Source: Cupriavidus numazuensis
GTDB taxonomy: Bacteria; Pseudomonadota; Gammaproteobacteria; Burkholderiales; Burkholderiaceae
Direction of reading: 5' to 3'
NCBI RefSeq assembly: GCF_905397435.1
Contig: NZ_CAJPVI010000005.1
Coordinates: 1 to 64,000, forward strand
DNA: 64,000 nucleotides
The position numbers were made by a program, and so were the translations under genes. Under the pieces are notes generated by a model. It was not told where the DNA came from. It saw only the letters and a program-made list of their open reading frames with translations, and did not search any database. Each line of letters starts with the position of its first letter. Position 1 is the stretch's first letter. Of this stretch, positions 44,357 through 53,571 are shown piece by piece.

Positions 44357-46108
44357 TCAGCTTGCGAGTTGTTGCGAGCCGCGCAGCCGCTCGCGCCGGA
44401 ATTCCTCGTGGAAGACCTGGCCGCTCGGCTGCAACAGGTCGCGCAGCGAGACGATGCCGACCAGCCGCATGCTGTCGAGGCTGTCCACCACAGGCAGCCG
44501 TGCCACGCTCGACGCGGCCATGCTGCCCGCTGCCGCGCGCGCGGTCTGGGCTGGCACCAGCACCTGGGCCTGCGCCACAAGCAGGTCACGGCAGCGCAGG
44601 TCGGCCGGCGCCGATCCGGCCGCGGCGCCGCGCACCGTGGCGCGATCCAGCATGCCAAGCACGCGGCCGTCCGATACCACGGGATAGGCGCGGTGCGCGG
44701 CGAGTTCGCCAAAATAGCGCGCAGTCGCCTCGGACACGCCGAGGTCGGCGTCGATCGTAATGACATCGCGCGTCATCAGCTCCGCCACATGGGCGCGCTC
44801 GAGCGGATCGACGCTGTATTCGCGATAGATATGCAGGCCGCGCCGCGCGATCTTCTCCGTCATGATCGAACGCTTCATGGTCAGCACCGAGAAGCCGTAC
44901 GCCACCGCGGTGGTCAGCAGCAGCGGCAGCAGCGCCTCGGTATTGTGCGTGAGCCCGAACGCGAACACGATGGCCGTGAGCGGCGCGCCGAGCACGCTGC
45001 CAAGCACGCCGGCCATGCAGACCAGCGCCCACAGTTGCGGCGAGCCACCCGGCAGCCAAGGGGCCAGCACCGTGCCAAGCCCCGCGCCGAGCATCAGCAG
45101 CGGCGCGAGCACGCCGCCCGACGTACCGGAACCGAGCGCCGCGATCCAGATCAGCGCCTTCACGACCAGCAGGGCAACCGCCACGCTGATGGCAAGATGA
45201 TTGTTCAGCAGGTCGCCGATCACGTCATAGCCAACGCCAAGCGCGCGCGGCTCGAAATAGCCGCCGATGCCGACCAGCAGGCCGCCGATGGCAGGCCACC
45301 ACATCCAGTGCAGCGGCAGCCGCGAGAATGCGTCTTCCGTGCGGTACAGCGCAAGCGTGAGCGCAGCGCCCAGCGCGCCGCACAACAGCCCCGCCACCAC
45401 GCACGAGCCGAGCGCGACCGGGCCGGCCGGTGCGGTCTGCAGCGGGAACAGCGGACCCGCTTCGAAGAAGAACGGCCGCAGGAACCCCGCCACCGCGCAG
45501 GCCAGCGCCACCGGCAGCAGGCTGCGCGGGCGCAGCTCGAACAGCAGCAGCTCGATCGCAAGCAGCACTGCGGCAACGGGTGTGCCGAAGATCGCTGTCA
45601 TACCCGCGCACGCGCCCGCCACCAGCAGCGACTTGCGCTCGCCCGCAGTCAGATGCAGGTACTGCGCGAGCAATGACGCCAGCGAGCCGCCGGTCATGAT
45701 GATCGGTCCTTCCGCGCCGAACGGCCCGCCACTGCCGATCACGATGCCCGACGACAGCGGCTTGAGCACGGCCACGCGCGGCGACATCTTGCTTTTGCCG
45801 AACAGCACGGCTTCGATGGCTTCGGGAATGCCGTGGCCGCGGATCTTGTCGCTGCCATAGCGGGCCATCAGGCCGACGATCAATCCGCCCAGCACGGGCA
45901 CGACGATGACCCACGCGCCGAGCGTGTGGTGCGCCGGCGAACGTTCTGCGAGCGACAGCGTCTGGTAGAAGAACAGGTTGGTGAAGAAGCGGATCAGCTT
46001 CAGCAGCACGTCTGCGGCCAGCGTGCTGACAACGCCGATCAGCAGCGCGATGCCGCACAGCAGCAACAGGCGCTGGCTGACGGCATAGTCACTCTTTTCA
46101 GTATGCAT
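44357..46108 (-). CDS. ClC-type chloride channel/transporter with CBS pair
   Basis: A 583-residue ClC protein with about 16-18 helices followed by a C-terminal pair of CBS domains (about 465-570). The anion-path motifs are GSGGPFGAEGP (the family GSGxP and GxEGP, with the gating Glu kept) and GSGTSGGVLAPLLMLGAGLG. CBS pairs usually bind adenine nucleotides and regulate gating. The start at 46108 has AAGGAG 8 bases upstream. Whether it is a channel or a Cl-/H+ exchanger is not settled from the sequence. It is divergent from an HPP-CBS gene. Confidence 0.85.
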   Translation of the reverse strand: MHTEKSDYAVSQRLLLLCGIALLIGVVSTLAADVLLKLIRFFTNLFFYQTLSLAERSPAHHTLGAWVIVVPVLGGLIVGLMARYGSDKIRGHGIPEAIEAVLFGKSKMSPRVAVLKPLSSGIVIGSGGPFGAEGPIIMTGGSLASLLAQYLHLTAGERKSLLVAGACAGMTAIFGTPVAAVLLAIELLLFELRPRSLLPVALACAVAGFLRPFFFEAGPLFPLQTAPAGPVALGSCVVAGLLCGALGAALTLALYRTEDAFSRLPLHWMWWPAIGGLLVGIGGYFEPRALGVGYDVIGDLLNNHLAISVAVALLVVKALIWIAALGSGTSGGVLAPLLMLGAGLGTVLAPWLPGGSPQLWALVCMAGVLGSVLGAPLTAIVFAFGLTHNTEALLPLLLTTAVAYGFSVLTMKRSIMTEKIARRGLHIYREYSVDPLERAHVAELMTRDVITIDADLGVSEATARYFGELAAHRAYPVVSDGRVLGMLDRATVRGAAAGSAPADLRCRDLLVAQAQVLVPAQTARAAAGSMAASSVARLPVVDSLDSMRLVGIVSLRDLLQPSGQVFHEEFRRERLRGSQQLAS

Positions 46109-46190
46109 GGGGGCTCCTTGGATTCTTGTGCGATGCGGCAAGAATCAACGCGGAACGTACGTACGACAATGACTCTGCCAGAGGCGGCCA

Positions 46191-46213
46191 AATATATCAC
46201 TCCGTGATATATT
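46191..46213. promoter_or_regulatory. 23-bp perfect palindrome in the clc/HPP divergent promoter
   Basis: AATATATCAC (46191-46200) and its exact complement (46204-46213) flank TCC. It is strikingly A/T-rich inside GC-rich DNA. It lies 83 bp upstream of the ClC start and 32 bp upstream of the HPP start, so one dimeric regulator could control both. No regulator gene adjoins, and I do not recognise the motif. Confidence 0.7.
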
Positions 46214-46245
46214 ACGCCGACCATTCCAACGCGCCCCGCTCCAGA

Positions 46246-47385
46246 ATGCCAACCGCCCCCGCCGTCGCTGCGCTCGCACATAGCACTCGTGCCTGGCTGC
46301 GCACATTCGTTCCGCTTCCTGTTTCGGCCAACCGCACCGAGCGCATCAAGAGTTGCATCGGCGCGCTGCTGGGCCTGTTTCTCACCGAATGGATCAGCCA
46401 CCAGACGCTGGGCGGCTTCAATCCATGGTTTGTCGCGCCGATGGGCGCCTCGGCCGTGCTGCTGTTCGCTGTGCCTTCGAGTCCGCTTGCCCAGCCATGG
46501 TCGATCATCGGCGGCAACCTGTTCGCCGCGCTCGTTGGTGTAGCGTGTGCCCGCTGGATTCCCGACCAGGGGCTCGCCGCGGCCACAGCCGTCGCTGTAG
46601 CCATCGCGGTCATGTTCCAGTTCCGCTGCGTGCACCCGCCCAGCGGTGCCGTGGCGATCACAGCAGTCTTTGGCGGACCCGCAGTCAGCGCACTTGGCTT
46701 CGGCTTCGTGGCGGTGCCGGTGCTGTTCAATTCGATGCTGCTATTGCTGATGGCATTGGCCTTCAACAACCTGTCACGGCGGCGCTATCCGCACCGCCCG
46801 CCCGAGCCTCCGGTGCAGCACCACACTGCGGATGTCCCGCCCGGGCAGCGCGTCGGCTTCACGCGCGCGGACCTGCACGACGCATTGCAGGCGCGCGGCG
46901 AATTCCTCGACATCGAAGAAGACGATCTCGAAGCGATCCTGGTAGCCGCGCAGTTGCGCGCGTACCGGCGCCATTTCGGCAATGTGCTGGTTTCGGAAAT
47001 CATGTCGCGCGACGTCGTGACGGTGAACCCGAGCCAGCCGGCAACGGAGGCTTCGCACCTGCTCACGCGGCACCGTATCAAGGCCCTGCCGGTGGTCGAC
47101 GAACACCGCAAGCTGCTGGGCATCATCACCCAGAGCGACTTCTTCGCCGCTCAGCGTGACACGGGGGCGCGGCGCCTGGCGGGCACCGTGCGCGACCTGA
47201 TGACGCGCGCGGTCGTCACCGCGCGCGCCGAACAGCCGATGGTCGAACTGGCGCAGGCCTTCAGCGACGGCGGCCTGCACCATGCGCCGGTCATCGACGA
47301 CCACCACCGCGTGGTCGGCATGGTGACGCAATCGGACCTGGTGGCTGCGCTGCTGAAGGACGGCGTGATGAGCGCCACGGCCTGA
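46246..47385 (+). CDS. HPP-family membrane protein with CBS pair
   Basis: A 379-residue protein. The N-terminal HPP domain (about 25-180) has four membrane helices and the eponymous HPP motif in RCVHPPSGAVAITAVFGG. A C-terminal CBS pair follows (about 240-370: SEIMSRDVVTVNPSQPATEA and RDLMTRAVVTARAEQPMVEL). HPP proteins are implicated in nitrite/anion transport in plastids and some bacteria; the bacterial substrate is not firmly known. The start at 46246 excludes a longer frame running through the operator palindrome. Confidence 0.8.
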   Translation: MPTAPAVAALAHSTRAWLRTFVPLPVSANRTERIKSCIGALLGLFLTEWISHQTLGGFNPWFVAPMGASAVLLFAVPSSPLAQPWSIIGGNLFAALVGVACARWIPDQGLAAATAVAVAIAVMFQFRCVHPPSGAVAITAVFGGPAVSALGFGFVAVPVLFNSMLLLLMALAFNNLSRRRYPHRPPEPPVQHHTADVPPGQRVGFTRADLHDALQARGEFLDIEEDDLEAILVAAQLRAYRRHFGNVLVSEIMSRDVVTVNPSQPATEASHLLTRHRIKALPVVDEHRKLLGIITQSDFFAAQRDTGARRLAGTVRDLMTRAVVTARAEQPMVELAQAFSDGGLHHAPVIDDHHRVVGMVTQSDLVAALLKDGVMSATA

Positions 47386-47726
47386 CGACGAATGTTGTCT
47401 CCCCTCTCCCATTGATGGGAGAGGGGCGGGGGAGAGGGCAGGAGCTTCCACGAAGTGAGGCGCTACGATGCTTGCGTGCGCCTGCCCTCTCCCCCAACCC
47501 CTCTTCCGCAAGCGGGAGAGGGGAGCAAACAGGCTGGCATGCTGCGCTTGGCAGTGTTAAGCGAACGCTGGCGCATGTCACATACCTGTGGCACTGTGGA
47601 CTCATCCCCGGCCACGCGTTCACAGGTGCCTGCTCAGGCACCCGAATCCCCCTCCTGCCGTCGCTGGGACTGACGTAAGCTATATTTACGCCGTTTCCGT
47701 CACTCCGGCGGAATTGGGGAGAAGTC
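47386..47726. other. intergenic region holding a repeat element
   Basis: About 340 bp between two same-strand genes. Its first half is a copy of the 135-bp repeat described separately. The rest (about 47530-47726) contains no supportable gene and probably the promoter of the AI-2E-family gene, but no hexamers could be assigned. Confidence 0.5.
47397..47530 (-). repeat. ~135-bp dispersed repeat with hairpin ends, inverted copy
   Basis: The reverse complement of this stretch matches the two copies near 61.35 and 61.57 kb over about 135 bases with only scattered differences. The outer ends form hairpins (CCTCTCCC...GGGAGAGG). Two internal blocks of C/T-rich GAGAGGGCAGG sequence flank a less conserved centre. 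It lies after the HPP gene, where it could also stop transcription. Confidence 0.8.
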
Positions 47727-48893
47727 ATGAGTTCCGGTCAACTGATTGAAAAGATCGCCGCCGTGTTCGCGCTGGTCGTGCTGATCGGCGGCTCGCTGCT
47801 GGTGCTGGCGCCGTTCACCACGGCGCTGCTGTGGGGCGCCATCCTGGCCTTCAGCTCGTGGTACCCATACACCGTGCTGGCACGCTGGCTCGGCAACCGG
47901 CGCAGCCTGGCGGCGCTGATCTGCGTGGTGTTGGCTGCCGTGATCGTGCTCGGGCCCTTCGTTTATGCCGGCGCGAGCTTTTCGGCACATATCGACCAGC
48001 TCTCTGCGCTGGTCGACCGCTACATCGATCAGGGCATTCCGCAGCTTCCGGACTGGCTCAGCAGCTTGCCCTATGTGGGCAGCTACCTGCAGACATCGTG
48101 GGAGCGGCTGATCCACGCCGATTCCGAAATGGTGGCCAATGTGCGCAAGCTGATCGCGCCGGTCGGGCATGCGTTGCTCGGCGCGGGCCTGTCAGTCGGG
48201 GCCGGGCTGGGCCAGCTCGCACTGTCGATCATCCTGGCGTTCTTTTTCTATACCGGTGGCGAATACGCAATCGACTGGCTGCGCGCGGGCATGCGCCGTA
48301 TTGCGGGCGAACGTGCCGACCACCTGCTCGCACTGGCCGGCAGCACGGTCAAGGGCGTGGTCTATGGCGTGCTTGGCACGGCGTTCATCCAGGCCGTGCT
48401 GCAGGGCATCGGCCTGTGGATTGCCGGTGTGCCGGGTGCCGCGATCCTCGGTTTCGTCACCTTCTTCCTGTCGGTCATTCCGGTCGGACCGCCGCTGGTC
48501 TGGCTCCCGGCCGCGCTGTGGCTGTACCACGGCGGCGAGACCGGCTGGGCCATCTTCCTGGTGGTGTGGGGCGTGGGCGTGGTCGGCATGGCCGACAACG
48601 TCGTCAAGCCGCTGCTGATCAGCAAGGGCACCGGCATGCCGCTCATCTGGATCATGATGGGCGTGCTCGGCGGCGCGCTGGCCTTTGGCTTCCTCGGCGT
48701 ATTCATCGGCCCGACCCTGCTGGCGGTGGCCTACGCGCTGCTGCGCGACTGGACCATCGGCTCGCAGGTCGAAGCCGCACGGGCCGCTCAAGCTGCGGCG
48801 TCCGGGATGGCCCCGCCAGCGGACGGCCCGGCCCCAGCGCTCGTCGACAACCCCGACGCTCCGGCTGTCACGCCGGGCAAGCCCTCACGCTGA
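47727..48893 (+). CDS. AI-2E family transporter (PerM-like)
   Basis: A 388-residue permease of the AI-2E/PerM family with about eight helices. The N-terminal pair is followed by a soluble segment (about 85-150) and a C-terminal block with VIPVGPPLVWLPAALWL and the family-typical VVGMADNVVKPLLIS plus GTGMPLIWIMMGVLGGALAF. Members export quorum-sensing furanosyl diester or act as ion antiporters; the substrate is unknown here. The Pro/Ala-rich tail is disordered. It lies 7 bp before the split pqiA genes and may share their transcript. Confidence 0.8.
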   Translation: MSSGQLIEKIAAVFALVVLIGGSLLVLAPFTTALLWGAILAFSSWYPYTVLARWLGNRRSLAALICVVLAAVIVLGPFVYAGASFSAHIDQLSALVDRYIDQGIPQLPDWLSSLPYVGSYLQTSWERLIHADSEMVANVRKLIAPVGHALLGAGLSVGAGLGQLALSIILAFFFYTGGEYAIDWLRAGMRRIAGERADHLLALAGSTVKGVVYGVLGTAFIQAVLQGIGLWIAGVPGAAILGFVTFFLSVIPVGPPLVWLPAALWLYHGGETGWAIFLVVWGVGVVGMADNVVKPLLISKGTGMPLIWIMMGVLGGALAFGFLGVFIGPTLLAVAYALLRDWTIGSQVEAARAAQAAASGMAPPADGPAPALVDNPDAPAVTPGKPSR

Positions 48894-48900
48894 GCGGCCC

Positions 48901-49572
48901 ATGAATGACGGTGACACCGGCACGCCACCGGACGCTCGCGCACTCCACAACCTGATCGCGTGCGAATACTGCGACGCCGTGTACCAGCGCGCCGAGCTTG
49001 CCCGTGGTGAGCGCGCGCTGTGCCTGCGCTGCGGCGGCCAGCTTTATCGCGAGAGCACACAAGCGTACCGGCGCCTGCTGCCGCTGGTCGTCACGGCGCT
49101 GATCCTGTTCCTGATCTCCAACGCGTTCCCCATCGTCGAGATGGATCTCAAGGGCGTACGCACGCAGACCACGTTGTGGGGCGCCGTGCATGCGCTGTAT
49201 GCCGACCACATGGCGCTGGTGGCGGCACTGGTATTCGCCACCACCATCCTGTTCCCGCTGTCGGAGATGCTGATGATGGCCTACCTGCTGGTGCCCATGG
49301 CAGGCCACCGCATGCCGGTGGGCTTCGACCGCATCGTGCGCGGCATTTGCCAGACACGTCCGTGGGGCATGATCGAGGTCTTCATGATCGGTGTATTGGT
49401 CACGCTCGTGAAGCTGTCCAGCATGGCGAAGGTGCTGCCAGGCATTGCACTGTGGTCATTCGGTGCGCTGGTGGTGGTGCTGGCGGCCATGCTGTCGTTC
49501 GATCCGCGCGACCTCTGGCATTACCTGGAATCGCCGGAAGACGCCGAGGCCACGGACGGAGCCCGACGATGA
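48901..49572 (+). CDS. pqiA: PqiA-like membrane protein, first half
   Basis: A 223-residue inner-membrane protein. An N-terminal zinc-ribbon-like segment (CEYCDAVYQ and CLRCGGQL) is followed by four helices of the PqiA fold. E. coli PqiA carries two such modules in about 417 residues; here each is a separate gene, overlapping by 4 bp (ATGA). The paraquat-inducible Pqi system moves lipids across the envelope with the MCE protein PqiB. The start at 48901 excludes a non-homologous upstream frame. Confidence 0.85.
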   Translation: MNDGDTGTPPDARALHNLIACEYCDAVYQRAELARGERALCLRCGGQLYRESTQAYRRLLPLVVTALILFLISNAFPIVEMDLKGVRTQTTLWGAVHALYADHMALVAALVFATTILFPLSEMLMMAYLLVPMAGHRMPVGFDRIVRGICQTRPWGMIEVFMIGVLVTLVKLSSMAKVLPGIALWSFGALVVVLAAMLSFDPRDLWHYLESPEDAEATDGARR

Positions 49573-50327
49573 GCGACAAGCCGCCACCGCGCCGACCGCT
49601 GCCAGGCATTGCCGGCGCGCGCGAGCAGTTGCAGCGCTCGCGCAAGCTCGCGGCCAGCGTGGTGCAGGAAATCACCGACGATGACGAACGCACGCCGCTG
49701 CCGCAGGTGCCCACCGCCGCGCGCCTTGGTCTCGTCTCGTGCCACGCGTGCGACCTGGTCAGCCCGCGCTCGCTCGAAGGCGAGCCGTGCCCGCGCTGCG
49801 GCGCCACGCTGCACCACCGCAAGCCGGACAGCCTGGCGCGTACGTGGGCGTTCCTGCTGTCGGCCTACATCCTGTACATCCCCGCCAACCTGCTGCCGGT
49901 GATGGTCACGCAGTCCATCCTGGGCACGCAGCAGGACACCATCCTGTCCGGCGTGATCTATCTTTGGCTGTCGGGCTCGCGCCTGCTCGCGGGCATCGTG
50001 CTGATCGCGAGCATCATCGTGCCGCTGCTGAAGATGGCGATCCTGACGCTGCTGCTGGTGTCCGTGCACATGCGCTCCACCTGGCGCATCCGGCAGCAGA
50101 CCAAACTGTATGGACTGGTCGAGGTGATCGGCCGCTGGTCCATGCTCGACATATTCGTGGTGGCGCTGCTGGCCTCGCTGGTGCGGGCCGGCGCACTGGC
50201 CACCATCATTCCCGGCGGCGGCGCGATGGCCTTTGCGTCGGTCGTGGTGCTGACCATGCTCGCGTCGCTGAGCTTCGACCCGCGCCTGCTGTGGGACTCG
50301 CTGGAACAACAAGATGCCCGAGACTGA
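49569..50327 (+). CDS. PqiA-like membrane protein, second half
   Basis: A 252-residue protein with a basic, low-complexity N-terminus (about 1-55), a zinc-ribbon pair (CHACDLVS and CPRCGATL) and four helices of the PqiA fold including GVIYLWLSGSRLLAGIVL and GRWSMLDIFVVALLASLV. It is a second copy of the module encoded just upstream. It overlaps that gene by 4 bp and pqiB by 14 bp, so translation is tightly coupled. Confidence 0.85.
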   Translation: MSDKPPPRRPLPGIAGAREQLQRSRKLAASVVQEITDDDERTPLPQVPTAARLGLVSCHACDLVSPRSLEGEPCPRCGATLHHRKPDSLARTWAFLLSAYILYIPANLLPVMVTQSILGTQQDTILSGVIYLWLSGSRLLAGIVLIASIIVPLLKMAILTLLLVSVHMRSTWRIRQQTKLYGLVEVIGRWSMLDIFVVALLASLVRAGALATIIPGGGAMAFASVVVLTMLASLSFDPRLLWDSLEQQDARD

Positions 50328-51954
50328 AAACCTTCCGCCCACACCACCGGGACAGCCGGGCCTGCCGCAACCCGAACGCCGCCGGCGCGCGCGCTGGCTG
50401 CCGTCGCTGGTGTGGCTGATCCCGATCGTCGCGGCGGTGGTCGGCATTTCGCTGCTGGTCCACACACTGACCTCGCGCGGGCCCGAGATTACCGTGAGCT
50501 TCCGCTCGGCCGAAGGGCTCACGCCGGGCAAGACCGCGGTGCGCTACAAGGACGTGGATATTGGCCTGGTGAAGTCGGTGCGGCTCGCGCCCGACCGCTC
50601 GCACGTGCTGGCCAACATCGACCTGACCAAGGACGCCGAGAACTTCGCCGTGGCCGACACGCGTTTCTGGGTGGTGCGGCCGCGCTTCGCCGCCAGCGGC
50701 ATATCGGGGCTGGAAACGCTGCTGTCGGGCGCCTACATCGGCGTGGACGCAGGCAAGTCCACCGAAACCCGGCGCGACTTCAAGGGCCTGGAGGCGCCGC
50801 CGGTGGTGACGTCCGACTCGTCCGGCAAGCAGTTCGTGCTACGCGCGTCGGACCTGGGCTCGCTCGATATCGGCTCGCCGGTCTATTACCGCCGCGTGCA
50901 GGTTGGCCAGGTGGTGGCGTTCCAGCTTGATCCGAACGGGCGCGACATCACGCTGCGCGTGTTCGTCAACAAACCCTATGACCGGCTCGTGAACGCCGAT
51001 ACGCGTTTCTGGCATGCGAGCGGCGTTGACCTCAAGCTCGATGCATCGGGACTCAAGCTGTCGACCCAATCGCTGGTGACCGTGCTGCTGGGCGGCGTCG
51101 CCTTCCAGGCGCCCGAGGGCACCAGCGCGACGGACGGTGCCGCCGAGAACACGCAGTTCCTGTTGGCCGCCGACCAGGCCGAGGCCATGAAGGAACCAGA
51201 GGAACTCGCCCCGACGCTGGCCGTGCTGAACTTCGACCAGTCCGTGCGTGGGCTTTCGCCTGGCGCACCGGTGGACTTCCGCGGCGTGATCGTGGGACAA
51301 GTTCGATCCATCGGCATCGAGTTCCAGCGCGACAAGAAAGCGTTCCGTATGCCGGTGGTGGTGGAGCTGTACCCGTCGCGCATGGGATTCCGTGAACGCG
51401 ACGTGCAGGACACCAACCGCCGCCACGAGATCATCGCGGGCCTGCTCAAGCGCGGCATGCGGGCGCAGCTCCGTACCGGCAACCTCCTGACCGGGCAGCT
51501 ATACGTGGCGCTCGACTTCTTCCCGAAGGCGCCCCCCGTCAATGTCGACCTGAATGCGCCGATCCCCGAGTTCGCCACCACGCCGGGCACGTTCGACCAG
51601 CTCCAGGCGCAGGTCGGCGACATCGTCAACCGCATCGACAAGGTACCGTTCGACCAGATCGGACAGGATTTGCGCAAGTCCGTGGCCGCGCTCAACGCCA
51701 CGCTCGCGAGTGCCGACGAACTCGTGAAGCAGCTCAATGGCGATGTTGCGCCGCAAGTGGTGGCCGCGCTGCAGGATGCGCGCAAGACGCTGTCAACCGC
51801 CAACGGCACGCTGTCCTCCGACGCGCCGTTGCAGCAGGACGCGCGCCGCATGGTGCAGGAACTGACGCGTACCGCGACGTCGCTGCGCAACCTGACCGAC
51901 TATCTTGAACGCCATCCCGAAGCGCTGCTGCGCGGCAAGCCGGAGAAGGAATGA
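50314..51954 (+). CDS. pqiB: PqiB-type MCE protein
   Basis: A 546-residue protein with one membrane anchor (about 30-50) and three MCE domains. Each opens with a strand pattern such as PEITVSFRSAEGLTPGKTAV, GSPVYYRRVQVGQVV or GAPVDFRGVIVGQVRSI. A C-terminal helical region forms the periplasm-spanning tube. The family forms a hexameric lipid conduit from inner to outer membrane. Overlap with both neighbours shows one operon. Confidence 0.9.
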   Translation: MPETENLPPTPPGQPGLPQPERRRRARWLPSLVWLIPIVAAVVGISLLVHTLTSRGPEITVSFRSAEGLTPGKTAVRYKDVDIGLVKSVRLAPDRSHVLANIDLTKDAENFAVADTRFWVVRPRFAASGISGLETLLSGAYIGVDAGKSTETRRDFKGLEAPPVVTSDSSGKQFVLRASDLGSLDIGSPVYYRRVQVGQVVAFQLDPNGRDITLRVFVNKPYDRLVNADTRFWHASGVDLKLDASGLKLSTQSLVTVLLGGVAFQAPEGTSATDGAAENTQFLLAADQAEAMKEPEELAPTLAVLNFDQSVRGLSPGAPVDFRGVIVGQVRSIGIEFQRDKKAFRMPVVVELYPSRMGFRERDVQDTNRRHEIIAGLLKRGMRAQLRTGNLLTGQLYVALDFFPKAPPVNVDLNAPIPEFATTPGTFDQLQAQVGDIVNRIDKVPFDQIGQDLRKSVAALNATLASADELVKQLNGDVAPQVVAALQDARKTLSTANGTLSSDAPLQQDARRMVQELTRTATSLRNLTDYLERHPEALLRGKPEKE

Positions 51955-52574
51955 TGAATCGCCTCCACGCCACGCGCGCATGCGCCCTGTCCGTGCTGTT
52001 CGCCACCACCGTGCTCGCTGGCTGCGCCTCGCCGGAGCCCCGCTACTACACGCTCGCGCAGGGGCCGGCCGCCGATGCCACTGCGGTCACACCTGCCGTG
52101 CCGGCTACTGAACCACTCTGGATCGAAGTCGCGCCAGTGCGCGTGCCCGAACGGCTGAACCGGCCGCAGCTCGTGGTGCGCGACACGCGTGGCGGCAGCG
52201 ATGCCGGGCTAAAGCTGCTGGACCTGTCACGCTGGTCCTCACCGTTGCCCGATGAGATGCGCGACGCGCTGTCGCAGCGCTTGCAGGCCAGCCTTGGCGC
52301 GGTGGATACGTACCAGCAGGGGCTGGCCGATGTGGCGCCCGTCTACCGCATCACGACGGAAGTGGTCCGGCTCGATGCCGACGTCGGCCAGCGCGCCGGT
52401 GCGACGATCAACTGGACCGTGCGGCGGTTGCCGGATGGAAAGGTGGTGAGCGGTCGAACGCAGTCGGACCTGCCGGCGCCCGGCGAGGTCGATGCGGTGG
52501 TAGCCGCGTATCGCGAGATTTTGTCGGGAACGGCTGGAGAGATTGCCGCGGGGGTCAGGTCGTTGGGTCGGTAA
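51951..52574 (+). CDS. pqiC: PqiC-type outer-membrane lipoprotein
   Basis: A 207-residue lipoprotein with lipobox LAGC and the family-typical PRYYTLAQG right after it. An ABC-transport-auxiliary (YmbA) beta-sandwich domain follows (about 45-200: WIEVAPVRVPERLNRPQLVV). It should receive the PqiB tube at the outer membrane. Two ATG codons at 51951 and 51954 are possible starts. The first overlaps the pqiB stop in an ATGA. Confidence 0.85.
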   Translation: MMNRLHATRACALSVLFATTVLAGCASPEPRYYTLAQGPAADATAVTPAVPATEPLWIEVAPVRVPERLNRPQLVVRDTRGGSDAGLKLLDLSRWSSPLPDEMRDALSQRLQASLGAVDTYQQGLADVAPVYRITTEVVRLDADVGQRAGATINWTVRRLPDGKVVSGRTQSDLPAPGEVDAVVAAYREILSGTAGEIAAGVRSLGR

Positions 52575-52590
52575 GTATCCCAACACCCAT

Positions 52591-53118
52591 TCACATGCCG
52601 CCCGGATCCCGCTCGATCTCTTCGAGCGTGGCATCCAGCCACTCGACCAGCCGGGCCTCCAGCGCCTGCGTCAGCTCGGCTGCGAGCTGCGCGGTCAGCG
52701 GCGCCAGCCTCGCCTGCAGCGTGGCCTCCGTGTGCGCCTCGACGACCTGGGGCCACTCGGTCCGGAACCGCATCATGACCCGCGTCAGCAATTCGGTACG
52801 CACCGCGCGGAGGTCCTCTTCGCCGGGCGCATCGGACAGGTAGCGGCCCGCAGCCTCGCTCAGCGGCAACGCAGCATCGTCGTCATCGATCTCGTCAGTG
52901 AGCACCGGTATGTCCAGCACATCCGGCTCGCCGGTATCACCGACATGCGTGATCACGCCTGATGCCGTCATGCCAGCGGTGTCGATGACGCCCGTATCCG
53001 AAGGCACCGCCGTGGCATCCTGCGAGCCATCCGGAAAGTCCACCACCTCGGTCAGCAGCGGAATGCTGTCGTTTGGCCCCAGCCGCGGAATCACCCGCGA
53101 GGTCGTGTGTTTGGTCAT
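52591..53118 (-). CDS. DUF2486-like protein
   Basis: A 175-residue acidic, probably largely cytoplasmic protein: a variable first half (starting MTKHTTSRVIPRLGPNDSIP LLTEVV) and a helical second half (about 90-170: RTELLTRVMMRFRTEWPQVV then coiled LTAQLAAELTQALEARL). The family sits next to holC and pepA in Burkholderiales, and its function is unknown to me. It overlaps holC by 4 bp and may be co-translated with it. Confidence 0.75.
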   Translation of the reverse strand: MTKHTTSRVIPRLGPNDSIPLLTEVVDFPDGSQDATAVPSDTGVIDTAGMTASGVITHVGDTGEPDVLDIPVLTDEIDDDDAALPLSEAAGRYLSDAPGEEDLRAVRTELLTRVMMRFRTEWPQVVEAHTEATLQARLAPLTAQLAAELTQALEARLVEWLDATLEEIERDPGGM

Positions 53119-53549
53119 TCGGATTCTCCGCGTGGCTGGCTGAGGTCGTGGTGCGTCAGCGGATAGCCGCGCTCACGGTAGAAGCGATAGCGCTCGCGCC
53201 CGGCCTCGCGATCCTCGGGGCCGGCGCCGACCACCTCGATCAGGCGCTCGAAGCTCGCAAACTGCGCGGGCGCCTTGGCATCGAGGTTGATCAGCAGCTG
53301 GTGGTGCGGCGCCTGGTCGAGGCTGGCGGCCAGCACGATCGGCGTGACCTCCGCGTTGGGGTGGTCCACGCCGCAGTGCGGCAGGAAGTCCAGCGGCGAG
53401 AAGGTCCACAGGCGCGCGTCGAGTTCCGCCAGTTGGGCCGGCTGGCCGTGCACGACCACCTTCTGGCCGGCGCCGTAGGCCTTGCGGACCAGCCGGCAGA
53501 TATAGCCGAGCTTGTCCGGCACGTTGCTGTGGAAATCGATGCGCGTCAT
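53115..53549 (-). CDS. holC: DNA polymerase III chi subunit
   Basis: A 144-residue HolC protein. It begins MTRIDFHSNVPDKLGYICRL and contains the typical WTFSPLDFLPHCGV and INLDAKAP blocks. Chi links the clamp loader to single-stranded DNA-binding protein. It lies 22 bp after pepA, a conserved order in proteobacteria, and overlaps the DUF2486-like gene by 4 bp. Confidence 0.92.
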   Translation of the reverse strand: MTRIDFHSNVPDKLGYICRLVRKAYGAGQKVVVHGQPAQLAELDARLWTFSPLDFLPHCGVDHPNAEVTPIVLAASLDQAPHHQLLINLDAKAPAQFASFERLIEVVGAGPEDREAGRERYRFYRERGYPLTHHDLSQPRGESE

Positions 53550-53571
53550 GACTGCCTGCCCCCTGCGCCCG

